Source: Lachnospiraceae bacterium (GTDB taxonomy: Bacteria > Bacillota > Clostridia > Lachnospirales > Lachnospiraceae). From it: DNA of 48,014 nucleotides. A program made the translations under genes and the position numbers. This document shows positions 24,983-33,288 of this stretch, piece after piece. The stretch is taken from the NCBI GenBank assembly GCA_017513005.1, contig JAFWDM010000087.1:1-48014 (forward strand). Reading direction: 5' to 3'. Within the stretch, counting starts at the first letter, position 1. Each line of letters starts with the position of its first letter. The notes below the pieces were generated by a model that did no database searches, had not been told where the DNA came from, and saw only the letters and a list, made by a program, of their open reading frames with translations.

Positions 24983-27017
24983 TCTTGCGCTTCAAAAACT
25001 GAAGCGCACAGCCTGCCGCGATCAGGGCCAGACCGATGAGATCGGTCACAGCGCCCGGATAGATCATCATGAGGCCTCCCGCCGTGAGAAGAAGTCTGTC
25101 CACAGGGCCCATATTACAGAAGAGATAGCCCTCCAGGGCTGAAGCGACGCCGAAGATGCCGATCAGGGACGTCACGGCGATCAGGGCCACGCTCGCCGCA
25201 TCTGTCTCGATAAGCAGCATGGAGGGGCTGAAGCAGAAGACATAGGGAATGATAAAGGCCGCTATGGCGAGCTTCGTCGCGTTGAAAGCCGTCCGCATGG
25301 GGTTGGACTTTGCGATCGCGCTGCCTGCATAGGCAGCCAGGGCGACCGGCGGCGTGATGTCCGCCACGATCCCGAAATAAAAAACGAAAAAGTGGGCTGC
25401 CATGATGGGGACGCCCATGCGGGTCAGGATCGGCGCACAGGTGGCCGCCATAATGCAGTAGGTGGCCGTCGTGGGAACGCCCATACCCAGGACGATGCAG
25501 CAGAGCATGGTCAGAAAGAGCGCGATAAAGAGTCTGTTTCCGGCCACCGCCACGATGGCATTGATCATCTCGTTGGCAAGGCCGGTCATAGTGATCGTGC
25601 CGGAAATAATCCCCGCTACACCGCAGGCTGCGCCGACCGTGATCGTGCCCTTTCCGCCCGCCTCCAGGGAATCAAAAAACTTCCTGACCGTAAAGCAGTT
25701 GCCTGTGTCCTCTCCCGTGCCGATGACGGCGTCCTTGAGGGGGTTTGCAGCCCCTTCCTTTTTGCGGTCGCTGACTGCCCTCCTGTAGCTTCCGTCCACA
25801 ATGCCGTCGATGATGCCCACCGCGATCGCGGCCACGATCGAATAGGCCGCCGCCCTCTGCATGGTCATCATGTTGTTGGAGACCCAGATCACGAGCAGGA
25901 CCAGAGGCGTCAGGAGATAGATCCTGCGGACGAGCCGCCCGAATCTGGGAAGCTTTTCCGCGGGGATCCCGGTCAGACCGTATTTTTTTGCCTCCAGATG
26001 GACCGCGATGAAGATGCCCGTAAAGTACAGGATGGCCGGCAGAATGGCGCGCACCAGGATGTCCGAATAGGGCACGCCCATGATGTCCGCCATCAGGAAG
26101 GCCGCCGCGCCCATGATGGGCGGCATGATCTGTCCGCCGGTGGAAGCGGCCGCCTCTACCGCGCCCGCAAATTCCGCCTTGTAGCCGATATCCTTCATCA
26201 TGGGGATCGTGACCGATCCGGTCGTGACCGTGTTGCCGACAGAGGAGCCGCTGACCATGCCGCACAGGGCGGAGGAAATGACGGCTACCTTGGCAGGACC
26301 GCCCGCATAGCGCCCTGCCGCACAGTTTGCCATATTGATGAAGAAATCAGAGATGCCCGTCCTCTCCAGAAAGGCCCCGAATATAATGAAAACGACAATA
26401 TACTTGGAGCACACATTGACCGGCGTCGAAAGAATCCCGGTCTTGGCATAGAACAGGTTCCGCACCAGATAGCGGAGCCTTCCCCCGATGTCCGGATTCG
26501 TCAGCCCGTACACGATCGCATAGACGATGAAAAACATGGCAACAAAGAGGATCGGCCAGCCGACGCTCCGCCTCGTCACCTCCAAAAGGGCGATGACCCC
26601 GATAATGGCGATGAAGATCTGCGGCACGGTAAATCGCGTTCCCTGCTGGATGATCTGTTCCGCATGAAAGGCATAGTACAAAAAAGCGCCTGTGCCCAGC
26701 ACCATGCCCAGAATGTCATACCAGGGGATGTAATTTGCCTTCTGTTCTCCCTTTTTGGCGGGATAGGTCAGAAATCCCAGCAGTATGATCAGCCCCATAA
26801 AGGAGGTCAGACGGATCTCCTCCAGAAAGGTCGCAAACAGCGTCACCCAGATACAGAAGAGGGAAAAAGCGATCAGGACCACCTTGACGATCAGCGCGGG
26901 TTTTCCGGTCCATACGCGGACATTGGACTCCCTGTCGTATTTTCGCATGACCTCCTCGAGGTCCTCCTGCATCAGCTCATTTTCCCGCTCGTTTTCCTTT
27001 ACCTTACCATTGCTCAT
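24978..27017 (-). CDS. TRAP transporter permease, fused small and large subunits (TAXI type)
   Basis: Membrane component of a tripartite ATP-independent periplasmic-type transporter that uses an ion gradient. It is 679 residues with many hydrophobic segments. The first four helices form the DctQ-like small subunit (after VWTGKPALIVKVVLIAF). The rest is the DctM-like large subunit with CGMVSGSSVGNTVTTGSVTIPMM, ASTGGQIMPPIMGAAAFLMA and a second pseudo-repeat GMGVPTTATYCIMAA, DITPPVALAAYAGSAIA. Fused DctQM permeases pair with TAXI binding proteins, and that gene is directly upstream (27182-28147). ATG 27017 has AAGGAG at proper spacing. Substrate is unknown; TAXI systems have been linked to dicarboxylates such as glutamate or 2-oxoglutarate. 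Confidence 0.92.
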   Translation of the reverse strand: MSNGKVKENERENELMQEDLEEVMRKYDRESNVRVWTGKPALIVKVVLIAFSLFCIWVTLFATFLEEIRLTSFMGLIILLGFLTYPAKKGEQKANYIPWYDILGMVLGTGAFLYYAFHAEQIIQQGTRFTVPQIFIAIIGVIALLEVTRRSVGWPILFVAMFFIVYAIVYGLTNPDIGGRLRYLVRNLFYAKTGILSTPVNVCSKYIVVFIIFGAFLERTGISDFFINMANCAAGRYAGGPAKVAVISSALCGMVSGSSVGNTVTTGSVTIPMMKDIGYKAEFAGAVEAAASTGGQIMPPIMGAAAFLMADIMGVPYSDILVRAILPAILYFTGIFIAVHLEAKKYGLTGIPAEKLPRFGRLVRRIYLLTPLVLLVIWVSNNMMTMQRAAAYSIVAAIAVGIIDGIVDGSYRRAVSDRKKEGAANPLKDAVIGTGEDTGNCFTVRKFFDSLEAGGKGTITVGAACGVAGIISGTITMTGLANEMINAIVAVAGNRLFIALFLTMLCCIVLGMGVPTTATYCIMAATCAPILTRMGVPIMAAHFFVFYFGIVADITPPVALAAYAGSAIAKSNPMRTAFNATKLAIAAFIIPYVFCFSPSMLLIETDAASVALIAVTSLIGIFGVASALEGYLFCNMGPVDRLLLTAGGLMMIYPGAVTDLIGLALIAAGCALQFLKRKR

Positions 27018-27181
27018 GGCCTGTACTCCTTCTCTACAGTACATCTGCTCTCTATTCCATTCAGCAAATGGTCCAATCAGCAGACAATCCAATCAGCGTA
27101 TCTGTCAGCAGCCAAGGTTCCGCAGGCACCAGTGATCTATCTGCAGACCGCCCGGTCCCGCTGCGTTCTATGAACCCTTTT

Positions 27182-28147
27182 TTAATCTGCCGTTTCCACC
27201 TGCACCCCGTGCTCTGCAAAATACCGGGCCGCGCCGGCGTGGAAGGGAACAGCGATGCCGGAGGTCGCGTTTTCCACCGTGAGTTCCGCGCCCTTCGCGT
27301 TCTCCAGCGCGATCTCATCCGCATGGTCATAGATCGCCGCCGTCAGCTGGTAGACCACCTCCTCGTCCAGATCGGCATCCACCACCATGGTCGCCTTGAT
27401 CGTGATCGTCTCAACGGGCTCCGTCTGCCCGGGATAGGTATCCGCCGGGATCTGCAGGGGTGCATAATAGGGGCATATCCCCATGATTTTGTCTCGAAGC
27501 TCTCCTTCGATCGGAATCAGGAAGACACCGTTCGTCGTCGCCAGCTCCGTGATCGCCGATGTCGGCGCCCCCGCAACGATAAAGGCTGCATCGATCTGGC
27601 CGTCCTTCAGGGCTTCCTTGCTGTCGTCAAAGCTCTGGTACTGGGGCTTGATGTCATCGACCGTCAGTCCTGCCCCCTCCAGGACATCCATCGCATTGAA
27701 ATAAACGCCTGACCCGGGCGCACCGATCGAGACGCTCCGTCCCTTCAGGTCGCTCACGCTCTGAATATCCTTTTTCATCGTGATCAGCTGCACGGTCTCC
27801 GCATAGAGGGCGCCCATCACCCGGAAATCCCTGCAGGGCCCGTCCGTCTCAAAGGACTTGCTCCCCTCCCAGGCATAGGTCATGACGTCCGACTGGGTAA
27901 ACCCCATCTGGTAATCGCCGTCCCCGATACTCTGGATGTTGGCTTTCGAAGCCGCCGTAGAGACTGCAGTCACACTGTAACCCGTGTAATTTTTCATATA
28001 CTGGGCCAGTACGCCTCCAAAGGCATAATAGGTTCCTGCCGTTCCGCCGGTACCCATCATCATCCTCTCCCCGCCGCAGCCTGACAAAGCCAGTACGCAT
28101 ACTGTCAGCAGGATGCAAAGGAACGCTTTCCGGATTACTCTGTGCAT
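27182..28147 (-). CDS. TAXI-family TRAP substrate-binding lipoprotein
   Basis: Solute receptor for the adjacent TRAP permease. A 321-residue precursor with signal peptide and lipobox LALSGC, Cys24 being the predicted lipid anchor. The mature part begins MMMGTGGTAGTYYAFGG, the TAXI N-terminal hallmark, with GFTQSDVMTYAW, VSIGAPGSGVYFNA and DAAFIVAGAPTSAI further on. It is the first gene of a two-gene operon; the permease starts 164 bp downstream. AGCGGGAGGG precedes the start. Between gene and promoter are two copies of ACAGGAG five bases apart. No riboswitch was recognised. Confidence 0.93.
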   Translation of the reverse strand: MHRVIRKAFLCILLTVCVLALSGCGGERMMMGTGGTAGTYYAFGGVLAQYMKNYTGYSVTAVSTAASKANIQSIGDGDYQMGFTQSDVMTYAWEGSKSFETDGPCRDFRVMGALYAETVQLITMKKDIQSVSDLKGRSVSIGAPGSGVYFNAMDVLEGAGLTVDDIKPQYQSFDDSKEALKDGQIDAAFIVAGAPTSAITELATTNGVFLIPIEGELRDKIMGICPYYAPLQIPADTYPGQTEPVETITIKATMVVDADLDEEVVYQLTAAIYDHADEIALENAKGAELTVENATSGIAVPFHAGAARYFAEHGVQVETAD

Positions 28148-28282
28148 TTTTTATCCCTCCCGCTCATTTTTTAAACAGGGGCGCCTATTCCTGCAACGCT
28201 CCTGTATATACTCCTGTAAAAAAGTATATTAACATAGATTTGCGGTCCGGGCAAACGGCTGCAGCTGCAGATCACTTTTATC

Positions 28283-28311
28283 TTGTAACCGGCCCGTGTT
28301 TATATTAAAAT
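28283..28311 (+). promoter_or_regulatory. Promoter of the cytidylate-kinase-like gene
   Basis: TTGTAA (28283-28288), a 17-bp spacer and TAAAAT (28306-28311), about 60 bp upstream of the start codon. Between them and the start are AATTGTTACCAATTACAATT-like AT-rich sequences with partial inverted symmetry that might bind a repressor. Confidence 0.55.
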
Positions 28312-28371
28312 CGGCACAAGAACAATTGTTACCAATTACAATTACTATTACGATTATATTGGAGGAAAAAG

Positions 28372-29001
28372 ATGCCTGAGAAAGAAAACGATATGATTGC
28401 TGTAGAAAAATGTCCTGTGATCACGATCAGCAGGGAGTACGGTGCACTTGGAAGGACCCTGGCAGCCGTGCTCTCCGAGAGACTCGGCATCCCCTACTAC
28501 GACAAAGACTTCGTCACGAAGACAGCAGAGGAAAGCGGCTTTGCCGTCGAGGACATCGAACGGGAGGGCGAAAACCTCAGTGTCCCCGGCCGTGTGCTGG
28601 ACAGCATCCTGAACAGCGCAGTGAGCTACAGCAGCTCCCACGATTCGATCTTCCGGGCCCAGAAAAAGATCGTCCTGGATCTCGCTAAATCCCCCTGCAT
28701 CATCGTCGGCCGCTGCGCCGATCACATTCTCCGGGAGAACGGCGTGAAAGCATTCTGCATCTACCTGTATGCTTCCGTGCAGAACCGTCTGCAGCGCGCA
28801 CAGACCCTCGCGGAGAACGACGACATGAACCTGGAGAAATACATCGAAAAACGGGACAAGCTGCGCAGGACCTACTACAAAAAATACACCGGCAGCGATA
28901 TGGGGAACGCGTCCAACTACAACATCTGCCTGGATACCGGCCGGATCCCCGTCACGGTCTGCGCGGATATCATCATCGACATCCTCAGCCGGGAAAGCTG
29001 A
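28372..29001 (+). CDS. Cytidylate-kinase-like family protein
   Basis: A 209-residue P-loop kinase relative. CPVITISREYGALGRTLAAVLSERLGIPYYDKDFV is the glycine-rich nucleotide-binding start seen in this family, where the loop departs from classical GxxGxGKS. IIVGRCADHIL and KRDKLRRTYYKKYTG follow, the latter a lid-type Arg/Lys segment. Family members are widespread in Clostridia, and most have no tested substrate, so the true phosphate acceptor is uncertain. GGAGG lies six bases before the ATG. It is divergent from the TAXI gene and precedes sodA by about 95 bp, with its own promoter. Confidence 0.8.
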   Translation: MPEKENDMIAVEKCPVITISREYGALGRTLAAVLSERLGIPYYDKDFVTKTAEESGFAVEDIEREGENLSVPGRVLDSILNSAVSYSSSHDSIFRAQKKIVLDLAKSPCIIVGRCADHILRENGVKAFCIYLYASVQNRLQRAQTLAENDDMNLEKYIEKRDKLRRTYYKKYTGSDMGNASNYNICLDTGRIPVTVCADIIIDILSRES

Positions 29002-29008
29002 GCCTGCG

Positions 29009-29027
29009 GTGACAAAGGGTGACAAAC
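29009..29027 (+). repeat. Partial copy of the dispersed repeat after the kinase-like gene
   Basis: GTGACAAAGGGTGACAAAC begins seven bases past the TGA of the kinase-like gene and matches the first eleven bases of the repeat core. It lies where a sodA promoter would be expected; ATTGCAT and TATACT/TATACA elements follow at 29034-29056. Confidence 0.55.
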
Positions 29028-29095
29028 ATAATTGCATTGTTTGTGGTATACTTATACACAGCTATATCATACATTTCCTGAAAGGAGGAACTTCT

Positions 29096-29713
29096 ATGTT
29101 TACACAGATTGCACTGCCCTACGCCTATGATGCCCTGGAACCGGTGATCGACACATTGACCGTCGAGACGCACTACGGCAAACACCACGCCACCTATACC
29201 AAAAACTTTAACGACTTCGCCGAAAAAGCCGGCGTCGCGGACAAGAGCGTCGAAGAAGTGCTCGCCACACTCGATACCGTCGAGGATCCGGCGCTCCGCA
29301 AAGCCCTTCGCAACAACGGCGGCGGCTTCTATAACCATAACCTCTATTTTTCGACGCTCTCTCCCAATGCAAAGCACGCCCCCGAAGGTGCTCTGCTGGA
29401 AAAGATCAATGCCACCTTCGGCAGCCTTGACGCTGTGATCGAGAAGATCTCCGCCGCAGCCGCCGGACAGTTCGGCTCCGGCTGGTCCTGGCTCAGCGCC
29501 AACCCCGCCGGCGACCTCATGGTCTCCGCAAGCCCCAACCAGGACAACCCCATCAGTGAGGGCACCGGCTTTGTACCCATCCTCGCAGTTGACGTGTGGG
29601 AACACGCCTACTATCTCAAGTACAGGAACCTCCGCCCGGATTACATCAAAGCCCTCTTCGGCATCATCGACTGGAAAAAAGTCGAGGAGCTCTATGCGAC
29701 AGTCACCACCTGA
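29096..29713 (+). CDS. sodA: Superoxide dismutase (Mn/Fe family)
   Basis: Converts superoxide to oxygen and hydrogen peroxide in the cytoplasm. A 205-residue protein with all four metal ligands: His26 (in THYGKHH), His81 (YNHNLYF), Asp166 and His170 (DVWEHAYYLKY). The residues that usually separate Mn from Fe enzymes are Gly77 and Gln149 (SPNQDNP), which favour Mn or cambialistic use. ATG 29096 follows AAAGGAGG. It is notable in a presumed strict anaerobe and probably protects against transient oxygen. It has its own short upstream region, possibly with TATACT as -10. Confidence 0.95.
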   Translation: MFTQIALPYAYDALEPVIDTLTVETHYGKHHATYTKNFNDFAEKAGVADKSVEEVLATLDTVEDPALRKALRNNGGGFYNHNLYFSTLSPNAKHAPEGALLEKINATFGSLDAVIEKISAAAAGQFGSGWSWLSANPAGDLMVSASPNQDNPISEGTGFVPILAVDVWEHAYYLKYRNLRPDYIKALFGIIDWKKVEELYATVTT

Positions 29714-29749
29714 CCGTCGAAAACCGCAAGAGCCGGCGGAAACCGCAAG

Positions 29750-29779
29750 AGCCGGGGCAGCAATGCCGCTGCCCCGGCT
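29750..29779 (+). terminator. Hairpin downstream of sodA
   Basis: AGCCGGGGCAGC pairs with GCTGCCCCGGCT around a six-base loop. It lacks a T tract but is very stable. The segment before it holds two copies of AAACCGCAAGAGCCGG. Confidence 0.6.
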
Positions 29780-29794
29780 CATGTGCCAAAGGGT

Positions 29795-29926
29795 GTGACA
29801 AAGGGGACGGTTCTTATTGTCACTCATTTGGTGTGACAATAAGAACCGTCCCCTTTGTCACCTATTGTCACTCTTTTGGTGTGACAAGAAGAACCGTCCC
29901 CTCTGTCACCGTCCCCTCTGTCACCC
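29795..29926. repeat. Cluster of dispersed palindromic repeats between sodA and the acyltransferase
   Basis: Three full 29-bp units: 29795-29823 (plus orientation, GTGACAAAGGGGACGG core), 29833-29861 and 29881-29909 (inverted, AAGAACCGTCCCC core), plus a 15-bp partial duplication of the unit end to about 29926. Spacers are themselves palindromic (TTGTCAC/GTGTGACAA). Every unit starts GTGACA and ends TGTCAC. The minus-strand acyltransferase stop (29868) is inside this cluster. Confidence 0.9.
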
Positions 29927-31106
29927 CGGAACCACGTGCTTTCGCACCCCAAAGCCCGATAGCTTCATGCAGAATAACAGCAAACAGAAATGTCCCTAGA
30001 TAGATCAGAAAACACTGCGTCCACTGCCCGCTCTTCGCAAACAGGTGCGGGACCAGCATGCGCAGAAGCGTCTGCGACACATACATGGGCAGGCTGACCG
30101 CTCCCAGCCAGGCATACACGGGATGCCGGAAGACGCCCGCATGCTGCAGAGCCCCCTCGCCGCTGAAAAGGATCGACACGGCGGCAAAAAGCAAGCCTGT
30201 GACAGGAAGGGCATAAAAACCGCTCATTTCGCTGCACATGTAAGCAATGGAAAGCATAAGGCTCAGGACCGCCGCAGCTGTAAGCAGCAGGCGGCCCCGG
30301 CAGGTCCGGATCCGCCCCTGCAGGAAACGGCTGCACTCAAACGCGGCCGCCCCCAGGGAAATCTCTGCAAAAGCCCGCACATTGGTCTTGTAGGTGATAT
30401 AAAACCAGTCCTGGATATCCCCCAGCGAGCCGGTCTTTGCGATGATCGCCCACAAAAGGAGACATCCGAGTACCGGCCCCGCCAGATGCGTATAGAAGCG
30501 ATAAAAACGCCTGCACAGGGGGTAGGCGAACACCAGCGCGAGCAGCATGGAACTCAGATACCAGGTGCAGCCGATAAAGGGCTTTCCCAGTCCCGTGCGC
30601 TGCAGAAATAAAAGGGACGGCAGCCGCAGGGCGAAATACTCGATCGTCAGGGCACGGTTCGTCACCAGCCGCACCACTGGCGTCAGCGCACAGGCTGTCA
30701 GGTAATACGGCAGGATCGGGCGTGCCTTGTGCCACACGAACTGCAGAGTCTCCTCCGCAAGCGCAGGCAGCGTCCCGCGCCCGGACAGCCCCGGATGACA
30801 GGAACCCGGCTGACAGGCCCCCGCATGAAAGGGACCCGGATGACCGGACCCCGGCCGACAGGAACCCGGCCTGCCTGACCTGCACAGCTTTCCATATACT
30901 GATTTTGCCATCAGACAGCCGGTCACGAGAAAGAAAAACTCGACGGCGATGTTGCCGTGTTTAAAAAAGGTCACAGGAGCCCCGAAGAACTCCCCGACGA
31001 TCTTCTGCTGGTCCCACAGATCCAGATTGATGTGAAAAAAAATAATGATCGTTGTGAATAAAAACCGAAGCAGCTCCACGCTGCCGTTCCTTTGTGATTT
31101 TGTCAT
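29868..31106 (-). CDS. Acyltransferase 3 family membrane protein
   Basis: An integral membrane O-acyltransferase of the OafA/acyltransferase-3 type, which typically modify surface polysaccharides or lipids. 412 residues with about ten hydrophobic segments. The N-terminal ELLRFLFTTIIIFFHINLD holds the family's conserved His25, and the middle shows the usual WYLSSMLLALV pattern. AAAAGGA precedes the ATG. Two oddities: residues about 72-110 are a Pro/Gly/Cys/His-rich repeat (PGSCHPG-like) inside the first cytoplasmic loop; and the last 20 residues (GVTEGTVTEGTVLLVTPKE) are translated from the dispersed palindromic repeat. The natural C-terminus was probably near the preceding ...GLWGAK. Confidence 0.82.
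   Translation of the reverse strand: MTKSQRNGSVELLRFLFTTIIIFFHINLDLWDQQKIVGEFFGAPVTFFKHGNIAVEFFFLVTGCLMAKSVYGKLCRSGRPGSCRPGSGHPGPFHAGACQPGSCHPGLSGRGTLPALAEETLQFVWHKARPILPYYLTACALTPVVRLVTNRALTIEYFALRLPSLLFLQRTGLGKPFIGCTWYLSSMLLALVFAYPLCRRFYRFYTHLAGPVLGCLLLWAIIAKTGSLGDIQDWFYITYKTNVRAFAEISLGAAAFECSRFLQGRIRTCRGRLLLTAAAVLSLMLSIAYMCSEMSGFYALPVTGLLFAAVSILFSGEGALQHAGVFRHPVYAWLGAVSLPMYVSQTLLRMLVPHLFAKSGQWTQCFLIYLGTFLFAVILHEAIGLWGAKARGSGVTEGTVTEGTVLLVTPKE
30778..30895. repeat. Degenerate repeats inside the acyltransferase gene
   Basis: GACAGGAACCCGG- and GGATGACCGGACCCCGG-like units of about 15 bp recur six or more times in frame (5 codons each), giving the Pro-Gly-Cys-His-rich loop. Confidence 0.7.
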
Positions 31107-31516
31107 GATTCCTTTTCCCGCTGCTTTTGATTATACATACTGTTTTTGGATATAGCAGCACCGCTTCCATTTTTCGTTTTTTACATAAAAAGTCAATAAC
31201 TGTTCCGATCTTTATACATCCGCAGTGCGTATCGGGAGTTGTCGAAAGGGGACAGAATAAACTATCTGAATAAGTCTGTATAAGTCTGTCTTAACGTTGC
31301 CTGACATTATGTGCAAACGTCCCCTGAAATGTGGTATCATGAGTGTGCATTCAGGATAGGATATCCTGCCCGGATAAGGAATATGCAGATCCGGGGCGAG
31401 AACACTGCAGGAACTGCCTGAGGAGATTCGCCGTGCGATTCTGCCGGAGTAATAACATCATACATTGACTGCGGCGCCGGATCCATCTGTTTCAGCGCCG
31501 GACAGGAGAAGGTTTG
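31107..31516. other. Intergenic region between divergent acyltransferase and AAA ATPase genes
   Basis: No gene is visible in 410 bp. There is AAGTCTGTATAAGTCTGT, a direct repeat (about 31271-31290). Another motif, GGATAGGATATCC, is a short palindrome around 31355. An 8-bp inverted pair AGGGGAC/GTCCCCT lies at about 31237 and 31318. Base composition is nearer 45% GC than the flanks. No clear promoter with both hexamers was found. The ATPase start is preceded by AGGAGAAGG. Confidence 0.45.
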
Positions 31517-33154
31517 ATGAAACGATTTAATACGACTGCTGTCTGCATACCGTCAAAGCATTACATGGTGGATCTGTCCGAGCGGGTCAGCGAGATCGAA
31601 AAGCTGGTCGTTGAGGGCAAGTATCTCACGATCAACTGTGCCAGGCAGTACGGGAAAACGACAACTCTGAGAGCCCTGCAGGAGACTCTCCAGAGTAAAT
31701 ATACTGTCCTCAGCCTGAGCTTTGAAGGCGTGACAAAAGCCGGCTCCCAGACAGAGGGCGAATTCGTGCAGACCTTTTCCCGCCTGATCCTGGATCAGAA
31801 TGAATTCTTCGGTATCGATATTCCTTCCAAGACACTGGAAACCCTGGAAGGTTACAGCGAACAGGAGCCGGAAAAGCTGAAAATGGACACACTGTTCCGC
31901 ACCTTCCGCAGATGGATCGCCCGCAGCAAGAATCCGGTCGTACTCATCATCGATGAAGTCGACAGCGCGACAAACAACCAGGTTTTCCTTGATTTCCTGG
32001 GCCTGTTGCGCGATGGTTATATTGCCAGGGAATCCAACAATGTTCCCGCGTTTCAGTCAGTCATTCTGGCGGGTGTAACAGATGTGAGGCATCTCCAGTC
32101 AAAGATTCGTAACGACGATCAGCACAAGCTCAACAGTCCATGGAATATTGCTGCTGATTTCGATATCGATATGAGTCTTTCGAAGGCCGGCATCAAGGGC
32201 ATGCTGGACGAATACGAAGCGGATCACCATACAGGAATGGATACAGGCGCAATCGCTGCCCAGATCAGGGACTACACAAACGGCTATCCCTTCCTTGTGA
32301 GCCGGATCTGCGAACTGATCGACACCAGGCTCGCTGCTTCACGGCCCTCAGATGCAGCGCGAACCTCTAAACAGTCTCCCGTACTGTTCAACAGCCTTTC
32401 CGAAGCATGGACTTCCTACGGCATCGATGAAGCAGTCCGTTGGATCCTTTCAGAGGAGAACACCCTGTTTGAATCTCTGATGGGCAAGCTGGAGAATGCT
32501 CCGCATTTGAAGAGTCAGCTTAGAAAAATTCTTCTCCGGGGCGAAACCATCGCGCACATGCCGGATGACGAAGAGCAGAAGCAGCTGCGGATGTACGGCT
32601 TTATTGTAAATAACCACAATACGGTCGCCGTGGCAAACAGGATCTTCGAAATGCGGCTCTACCAGTATTTCATTGGTGAAAGCAGCAGCAACGATGAGCT
32701 GCGGCAGGCAGCGGCGGCAAGCAGATCCATCTTCCTATCGGAAGACGGCTGGCTGGATATACCAAAGATCATGGCTCACTTCATCACAGAGCACAACAGG
32801 ATCCACAAAGACCAGACCAGAAGGTTTCTTGAGGAAGAAGGCCGGGAACGCTTCCTGACCTACCTCGCCCCGATCATCAATGGCACCGGCACCTACAGCA
32901 TAGAGGAACAGACCAGAGATCACAGAAGAATGGATCTGGTGATCCATTATCTGGGCAGAAGATATATAATTGAAATGAAAATCTGGAGAGGCGAGCGTTA
33001 CAAAACAGAAGGGGAAAAGCAAATCAGTGACTACCTCAATTACTGGGGACTGGACACCGGATACCTGCTCAGCTTCAGCTTCAACCGAAACAAAAAGCCT
33101 GGGGTAGAACGTATCCGCGTGGGCTCCAAAGTACTGTTTGAAGGGATCGTGTAA
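31517..33154 (+). CDS. AAA-type ATPase with C-terminal PD-(D/E)XK nuclease-like domain
   Basis: A 545-residue protein. The N-terminal ATPase has a Walker-A-like NCARQYGKTTTL (about 40-51) and Walker B VVLIIDEVDS (about 136-145). The segment YTNGYPFLVSRICELID resembles the winged-helix/sensor region of AAA-like ATPases (the AAA_35 type, from memory). The C-terminal RMDLVIHYLGRRYIIEMKIWRG (about 473-494) fits the D...ExK core of PD-(D/E)XK enzymes. ATG 31517 follows AGGAGAAGG; a TTG directly before it is an alternative. Such proteins are common in gut Clostridia, often in many paralogues, with no settled function. Base and codon usage are less GC-rich than neighbouring genes, and it sits alone between hairpins, suggesting acquisition. 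Confidence 0.75.
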   Translation: MKRFNTTAVCIPSKHYMVDLSERVSEIEKLVVEGKYLTINCARQYGKTTTLRALQETLQSKYTVLSLSFEGVTKAGSQTEGEFVQTFSRLILDQNEFFGIDIPSKTLETLEGYSEQEPEKLKMDTLFRTFRRWIARSKNPVVLIIDEVDSATNNQVFLDFLGLLRDGYIARESNNVPAFQSVILAGVTDVRHLQSKIRNDDQHKLNSPWNIAADFDIDMSLSKAGIKGMLDEYEADHHTGMDTGAIAAQIRDYTNGYPFLVSRICELIDTRLAASRPSDAARTSKQSPVLFNSLSEAWTSYGIDEAVRWILSEENTLFESLMGKLENAPHLKSQLRKILLRGETIAHMPDDEEQKQLRMYGFIVNNHNTVAVANRIFEMRLYQYFIGESSSNDELRQAAAASRSIFLSEDGWLDIPKIMAHFITEHNRIHKDQTRRFLEEEGRERFLTYLAPIINGTGTYSIEEQTRDHRRMDLVIHYLGRRYIIEMKIWRGERYKTEGEKQISDYLNYWGLDTGYLLSFSFNRNKKPGVERIRVGSKVLFEGIV

Positions 33155-33214
33155 CGCCATCTTCATACATCTGTTATTGCCCTGTTAGGATTGTAAACGA
33201 ATCGGCAGTGCGTT

Positions 33215-33256
33215 AAAAAAAACCGGGGCAGCGGTCCTGTTGTCCCGGTTTTTTTT
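33215..33256. terminator. Terminator after the AAA ATPase gene
   Basis: AACCGGG (33221-33227) pairs with CCCGGTT (33244-33250), flanked by an A run and eight T residues. It works on either strand, so it ends both the ATPase gene and any transcript from the convergent FMN-binding protein gene. Confidence 0.8.
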
Positions 33257-33288
33257 GTGCTGTTTGTTTTTGTGCTGTTTTTTCTGTT

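Noticed and set aside
25392-27173. 593-codon plus-strand ORF opposite the TRAP permease
   Set aside because: His/Arg/Asp-rich translation typical of an antisense frame to a membrane protein gene.
28148-28260. Riboswitch upstream of the TAXI gene
   Set aside because: Only two ACAGGAG copies and a small GC hairpin are visible; no known aptamer core was recognised.
31230-31330. Further copy of the dispersed repeat
   Set aside because: Only GAAAGGGGAC and a distant GTCCCCT match; GTGACA ends are missing, so it is not counted.
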